Of a stretch of DNA of 9,422 nt, positions 5,979-9,422 are shown piece after piece. Position numbers and translations under genes: made by a program. Below the pieces are notes generated by a model. That model ran no database searches and was not told the origin of the DNA. It saw only the letters and a list, made by a program, of their open reading frames with translations. The stretch comes from Gammaproteobacteria bacterium. Lineage in GTDB: Bacteria > Pseudomonadota > Gammaproteobacteria > SZUA-229. The stretch is taken from assembly GCA_015484935.1 (NCBI GenBank), contig WFUQ01000001.1, forward strand, positions 1 to 9,422. The letters are read 5' to 3'. Every line of letters begins with the position of its first letter. Position 1 is the first letter of the stretch.

Positions 5979-6094
5979 TTGTTTTCCAGATTACACCTTG
6001 ATGCTGCGTTTATCGAGACAATTTAATTGTACTTTTGTATATCAATGTTGTTGTGTATGATGTGCCTGAGAAATAACTGCTCGCAGGAAGAAAA
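5979..6094. promoter_or_regulatory. Divergent yhfA-crp control region
   Basis: This AT-rich 116-base gap must hold both promoters. For crp, TTTGTA (6034-6039) and TATGAT (6056-6061, five of six -10 bases) are 16 bases apart. I see no good yhfA promoter. A near-perfect palindrome, ACAATT-T-AATTGT (6018-6030), lies just upstream of the crp -35 and may be an operator. No full CRP box (TGTGA-N6-TCACA) is present, so the autoregulation known for crp in other species is not evident here. The crp ribosome site AGGAAG (6085-6090) is strong. Confidence 0.5.
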
Positions 6095-6745
6095 ATGAGT
6101 ATCGTTCGCCAAATCCCAACACTGAACCCGTCACTGGAGCATCTGCTCAAACACGCACATCGCAAATCCTATGATGCCAAAAAAGTCATCATCCACGAAG
6201 GCGATGTTTCAAACAGCCTGTACTATATCATCGAAGGCTCGGTGAACGTACAGGCAGAGAACGAACAGGGCGACGAAATTATTCTGGCACATCTGAATGC
6301 AGGCGATTTTTTCGGTGAAGCCGGTCTGTTCGATTTCGATGTGGACGACGAAGGCAAACGCACCGCCTGGATCATCGCGCGCACGACCTGCGTCATCGCC
6401 GAGATCAGTTATCAGAAATTCAAACAGATAGTGAACGACGACCCCGCCGTGATGTTTTTACTCACCGGGCAGATTTTCGAACGCCTGCGCCGCACCAGCC
6501 AGAAAGTGCGCGACCTCATCTTCCTCGATGTCAAAGGTCGCATCGCCCATTGCCTGCTGGAACTGTGTGAAGAACCCGATGCCATGACCCACCCCGATGG
6601 CATGCAGATAAAAGTCACCCGTCAGGACATCGCCAAGATGGTCGGCTGCTCACGCGAGATGGCAGGACGTGTACTCAAGGAACTGGAAGATGACAACCTG
6701 ATCACCGCGCACGGCAAAACGATTGTTGTGTTCGGTACGCGTTGA
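6095..6745 (+). CDS. crp: CRP/Vfr-type cAMP-responsive transcription regulator
   Basis: 216 residues, close in length to Pseudomonas Vfr (214). An N-terminal cyclic-nucleotide domain (about 10-135) carries GDFFGEAGLF (70-79) with G74/E75, then R89/T90, and T134/S135 at the start of the long dimer helix. These correspond to the cAMP contacts of E. coli CRP, with its S83 replaced by T. The loop between GLF and R89 is four residues longer than in E. coli, as in Vfr. The C-terminal helix-turn-helix (about 175-202) has TRQDIAKMVGCSREMAGRVL with R187, E188 and R192, the residues that read TGTGA in CRP, so the DNA target is probably the CRP box. It acts as a dimer activator or repressor. It is convergent with trpC and divergent from yhfA. 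Confidence 0.94.
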   Translation: MSIVRQIPTLNPSLEHLLKHAHRKSYDAKKVIIHEGDVSNSLYYIIEGSVNVQAENEQGDEIILAHLNAGDFFGEAGLFDFDVDDEGKRTAWIIARTTCVIAEISYQKFKQIVNDDPAVMFLLTGQIFERLRRTSQKVRDLIFLDVKGRIAHCLLELCEEPDAMTHPDGMQIKVTRQDIAKMVGCSREMAGRVLKELEDDNLITAHGKTIVVFGTR

Positions 6746-6753
6746 AGGGCTGT

Positions 6754-6931
6754 CAGTCCGCAAATGAACGCGAATAGACGCTAATAAGGCTAAAACAGAT
6801 TCTTGCCGCGAAAAACGCGAAGGGCGCAAAGGTTTTAAAAACAAAAAAAGATTTTTTCGCGTACTTTGCGTTTTTCGCGGCAAAAGATCTTAAGGTTTTA
6901 TTTGCGTCTATTCGCGTTCATTAGCGGACTG
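6754..6931. repeat. Long imperfect inverted repeat with periodic modules
   Basis: Two arms meet near 6842 between the convergent crp and trpC genes. The outer arms 6754-6781 and 6904-6931 match at 27 of 28 bases; the inner segments 6803-6818 and 6868-6883 match at 16 of 16; the stretches between are diverged. The outer module is a tandem of about 10 bases (GCAAATGAAC, GCGAATAGAC, GCTAATAAGG), the inner one of about 9 bases (GCGAAAAAC, GCGAAGGGC, GCAAAGG). The whole could fold into a long cruciform or RNA hairpin and may end transcription from both sides, although no standard T tail follows it. There is no transposase. It looks like a dispersed intergenic repeat. Confidence 0.88.
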
Positions 6932-6940
6932 AAAATCTTT

Positions 6941-7741
6941 TCACCCAAACAACTCAGCCAACCGCTCACCGGGATCCTCCGCCCGCATAAACGCTTCACC
7001 GACCAGGAAACTATGCACATCATGATCGCGCATCAATTTCACATCCGCGACTGTATGGATACCTGATTCTGTCACCAGGATGCGATCGTCGGGTACCATC
7101 TCCAGCATATCCAGCGTGGTATCAAGCGAGGTATCAAAAGTGCGCAGGTTGCGGTTATTGATACCGATCAATCTGGCATCGGTTGCCAGTGCGCGTTCCA
7201 TCTCCTGCCTGTCATGGACTTCCATCAACACATCCATGCCGTGATCGTGCGCTTCTGCCAACAATCGTTTCAGCGTCACATCATCCAGTGCTGCGACGAT
7301 AAGCAAGATACAATCGGCATCGATGCTTCTGGCTTCGGCTACCTGATAAGGGTCGATGATGAAATCCTTGCGGATGACCGGCAAGGTACAAGCCGCTCTC
7401 GCCTGTCGCAGATAATCTTCGTGTCCCTGAAAATAATCGGCATCGGTCAGTATCGACAGACAGGCCGCACCGTGTCCGGCATAACTTCTGGCTATCTCAG
7501 CAGGATCGAAATTCTCCCGTAGCAGACCTTTACTGGGTGAAGCTTTTTTTATCTCGGCGATGACCGCAGCTTCGTTTGCTGCAATCTTGGTTTCGATGGC
7601 ACGGATGAAACCACGGACAGGATCGGCATCGCTCGCCTGTTCTTCAAGTTGGGCAAGCGAGGTTTGTGCTGAACGCTCGGCTATCTCTTCGCGTTTGCGT
7701 TGCAGTATCTTTTGCAGGATGTCGGGAGGTGAATCAGTCAT
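6941..7741 (-). CDS. trpC: Indole-3-glycerol phosphate synthase
   Basis: 266 residues, the usual length for the single-function enzyme. It closes the indole ring from CdRP (carboxyphenylamino-deoxyribulose phosphate), the fourth step of tryptophan synthesis. The TIM-barrel catalytic residues are all visible: E63 and K65 ([11 protein letters not shown]), K125 (RKDF), E174 (MEVH), N195/N196 (GINNRNL), E225 and S226 (TESGI), with [10 protein letters not shown] at the phosphate end. No PRAI (TrpF) domain is fused, unlike E. coli. The ATG at 7741 gives the family N-terminus ([13 protein letters not shown]), but I see no Shine-Dalgarno sequence before it. The upstream gap is mostly repeat-derived (7751-7781). 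Last gene of trpGDC. Confidence 0.97.
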   Translation of the reverse strand: MTDSPPDILQKILQRKREEIAERSAQTSLAQLEEQASDADPVRGFIRAIETKIAANEAAVIAEIKKASPSKGLLRENFDPAEIARSYAGHGAACLSILTDADYFQGHEDYLRQARAACTLPVIRKDFIIDPYQVAEARSIDADCILLIVAALDDVTLKRLLAEAHDHGMDVLMEVHDRQEMERALATDARLIGINNRNLRTFDTSLDTTLDMLEMVPDDRILVTESGIHTVADVKLMRDHDVHSFLVGEAFMRAEDPGERLAELFG

Positions 7742-7750
7742 AATGTATCA

Positions 7751-7781
7751 GCCGCGAAGAACGCCGGGGGCGCGCAACAGG
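7751..7781. repeat. Degenerate half copy of the 6754-6931 inner module
   Basis: GCCGCGAAGAACGCCGGGGG and the CGCGCAAC after it align with GCCGCGAAAAACGCGAAGGG and the CGCAAAGG after it (from 6806) at about 20 of 28 bases, with the first 14 nearly identical. It fills most of the 40-base gap between trpD and trpC, inside the operon. This is short and GC-rich, so chance similarity is possible, but the shared core and register make common origin likely. Confidence 0.55.
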
Positions 7782-8801
7782 TTATCGATATGAAGTCGTT
7801 TTTACCACCAGCTGATTCAGTTTCTTTGCAGCCTCGCCACTGGCGATGACCTCAGCGGCTCTGGCCACACCTTGCTTCAGGCTGTCAGTCAGCCCCGCCA
7901 CATAGATCGCTGCACCAGCGTTCAGGCAGATGATATCTTTAGCTGGCCCATCGGTATCATCGAATGCGGCCTTGATGATATCCAGGCTGTCTTTGGCATC
8001 TTCCGCTCTTATCTCTGACAGCTCAGCACGGTTCAGACCGAAATCATCCGGGCTGATGGTGTAACTGCTCACCTTGCCATCTTTCAGTTCTGCGACGAAA
8101 GTGCTGGACGCGATGCTGATCTCGTCCATACCGTCATCGGCATGGACCACCATAACGTGTTCACTGCCGAGCCGATTCAGCACTTCGGCAAGTGGTTCGA
8201 CCCAGTCCTTGCTGAATACACCCAGCACCTGATTGGGTGCAGCAGCCGGGTTGGTGAGTGGCCCCAGCACATTGAAGATGGTGCGTACTGCCATCTCACG
8301 TCTCGGTCCGATGGCATGTTTCATCGCGCTGTGATGCATGGGCGCAAACATGAAACCGACACCGATCTCGTTGACACATTCTGCCACCTGATCCGGGGTG
8401 AGTTCGAGATTCACTCCAGCCGCTTCCAGCACGTCGGCACTGCCGGACTTGCTGGAGATAGAACGGTTACCGTGTTTGGCGACACGCCCACCAGCAGCCG
8501 CGACCACGATGGCACTGGCAGTAGAGATATTGAAACTACCGGAAGCATCACCACCGGTACCACAGGTATCGACCAGATTATCCTTATTCACTTCGACCCG
8601 AGTCGCCAGCTCGCGCATCACACCTGCCGCGGCGGCAACTTCATCGACAGTCTCACCTTTCATACGCAAGCCGATCAGGAAACCACCGACCTGTGCCGGT
8701 GTGGCTTCACCCGTCATGATAAGTCGCATGACATCACTCATCTCATCTGCGCTCAGATCCGTTTTTTCGGTAACGGCTTTTATCGCTGTCTGCATATCCA
8801 T
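7782..8801 (-). CDS. trpD: Anthranilate phosphoribosyltransferase
   Basis: 339 residues, normal length. It transfers anthranilate to PRPP, the second committed step of tryptophan synthesis. The PRPP and magnesium motifs are present: GTGGD (81-85), [19 protein letters not shown] (109-127) and DDGMDE (222-227) with D226/E227 as metal ligands. The anthranilate-binding region [20 protein letters not shown] (163-182) is also intact. It is not fused to TrpG, unlike E. coli. The start is the ATG at 8801; an in-frame ATG two codons later is equally possible, and the ribosome site is weak for both. It lies 28 bases after trpG and 40 bases before trpC. Confidence 0.97.
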   Translation of the reverse strand: MDMQTAIKAVTEKTDLSADEMSDVMRLIMTGEATPAQVGGFLIGLRMKGETVDEVAAAAGVMRELATRVEVNKDNLVDTCGTGGDASGSFNISTASAIVVAAAGGRVAKHGNRSISSKSGSADVLEAAGVNLELTPDQVAECVNEIGVGFMFAPMHHSAMKHAIGPRREMAVRTIFNVLGPLTNPAAAPNQVLGVFSKDWVEPLAEVLNRLGSEHVMVVHADDGMDEISIASSTFVAELKDGKVSSYTISPDDFGLNRAELSEIRAEDAKDSLDIIKAAFDDTDGPAKDIICLNAGAAIYVAGLTDSLKQGVARAAEVIASGEAAKKLNQLVVKTTSYR

Positions 8802-8829
8802 AATTAAATACTCGTTCGTATGTTCCTGA

Positions 8830-9408
8830 TTACATGTTCAGGAAGTTTTTTAACAGATCGTGACCGTGTTCGGTCAGTATCGATTCAGGATGAAACTGCA
8901 CCCCTTCGACATTCAGTTCTTTATGGCGCACACCCATTATCTCGTCCAACTCGCCATCTTCGGTTTCGGTCCAGGCGGTGATCTCCAGACAATTGGGCAA
9001 AGATTCTTTTTCGATGACCAGTGAATGATAGCGCGTCGCTGTGTACGGGTTACTCAGCCCACTGAACACATGATTTTCATTATGATGTACCAATGAGGTC
9101 TTGCCGTGCATGATCTCTTTCGCGTGTACGATCTTGCCACCGAACACCTGACCGATACTCTGATGGCCGAGACAGACACCGAGGATGGGTAACTTGCCAG
9201 CGAAGTGACTGATCACCTCCATCGACACACCGGCTTCATCGGGCGTACACGGACCCGGCGAAATCATGATACGTTCTGGTTGCAAGGCTTCGATTTCAGC
9301 CACACTTATCTCGTCATTACGATGTACCTGCACATCCGCACCCAGCTCACCCAGATATTGCACGAGGTTGTAGGTGAACGAATCGTAATTATCTATCATC
9401 AATAACAT
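8830..9408 (-). CDS. trpG: Anthranilate synthase glutamine amidotransferase subunit
   Basis: 192 residues, full-length class I amidotransferase. The catalytic triad is C79 (GVCLGHQ), H173 and E175 (QFHPES). [12 protein letters not shown] (49-60) and [10 protein letters not shown] (100-109) are typical of TrpG/PabA. It supplies ammonia from glutamine to TrpE, which makes anthranilate from chorismate. As a stand-alone TrpG/PabA-like subunit it may also serve PabB in folate synthesis; the adjacent trpDC makes tryptophan its main role. The start ([14 protein letters not shown]) is the family standard; only 14 bases remain to the right edge, so its promoter or a preceding gene is not visible. Confidence 0.97.
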   Translation of the reverse strand: MLLMIDNYDSFTYNLVQYLGELGADVQVHRNDEISVAEIEALQPERIMISPGPCTPDEAGVSMEVISHFAGKLPILGVCLGHQSIGQVFGGKIVHAKEIMHGKTSLVHHNENHVFSGLSNPYTATRYHSLVIEKESLPNCLEITAWTETEDGELDEIMGVRHKELNVEGVQFHPESILTEHGHDLLKNFLNM

Positions 9409-9422
9409 GGCGGCATCTTACC

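Noticed and set aside
6650..7066. Small frames on both strands running through the inverted repeat
   Set aside because: They are produced by the periodic GCGAA repeat and by antisense reading of crp and trpC; no independent start signals.
8142..8807. Open frame of 221 codons on the plus strand
   Set aside because: It is the antisense shadow of trpD, rich in His/Thr/Asp with no recognisable domain; trpD is certain.
1..9422. CRISPR array, prophage, insertion sequence or defence island
   Set aside because: No regularly spaced identical repeats with spacers, no transposase, integrase or phage genes; all coding space is filled by housekeeping-type genes.

Overview
The window reads as chromosomal backbone of a gammaproteobacterium outside the Enterobacterales, with mid-range GC. 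The evidence is the order trpG-trpD-trpC converging on a CRP/Vfr-type regulator, which is divergent from a yhfA-type OsmC gene. This is the arrangement I know from Pseudomonas around vfr. A Coq7 ubiquinone hydroxylase (aerobic ubiquinone synthesis) and an rplM-rpsI operon of typical gammaproteobacterial sequence agree with this. The genus cannot be told from the sequence.

Left part (1-2300, minus strand). The window opens inside a secreted protein whose 274 visible residues carry a signal peptide and four spaced NxxGxxxF-like repeats; its C-terminus is off the left edge. Then comes a tRNA-Gln(CTG) with a perfect 16-bp terminator directly behind it, and the ribosomal protein operon rplM-rpsI. 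The tRNA lies only 34 bases after rpsI and probably shares its transcript. The 331 bases upstream of rplM hold two tandem minus-strand promoters. Between them is a strong intrinsic terminator, so the distal promoter should make an RNA of about 74 nt. That RNA has a C-rich, anti-Shine-Dalgarno-like segment. It is the best candidate here for an undescribed element (a small RNA or an attenuated leader).

Middle (2363-6745). A thioredoxin-like [2Fe-2S] ferredoxin gene is divergent from coq7. A tight three-gene minus-strand operon follows: yhfA (OsmC family), a DUF885 zinc-metallopeptidase-like gene starting at TTG inside the yhfA stop, and a small glyoxalase-fold (VOC) protein. The crp/vfr gene diverges from yhfA.

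Right part (6746-9422). A long imperfect inverted repeat (6754-6931), built of two short-period modules (about 10 and 9 bases), fills the gap between the convergent crp and trpC genes. A degenerate half copy of its inner module makes up most of the trpD-trpC gap. The trpGDC genes encode the glutamine amidotransferase, phosphoribosyltransferase and indole-glycerol-phosphate synthase steps of tryptophan synthesis. No mobile-element genes, CRISPR array or defence genes are visible. The non-ordinary content is in the intergenic regions and the partial secreted protein.
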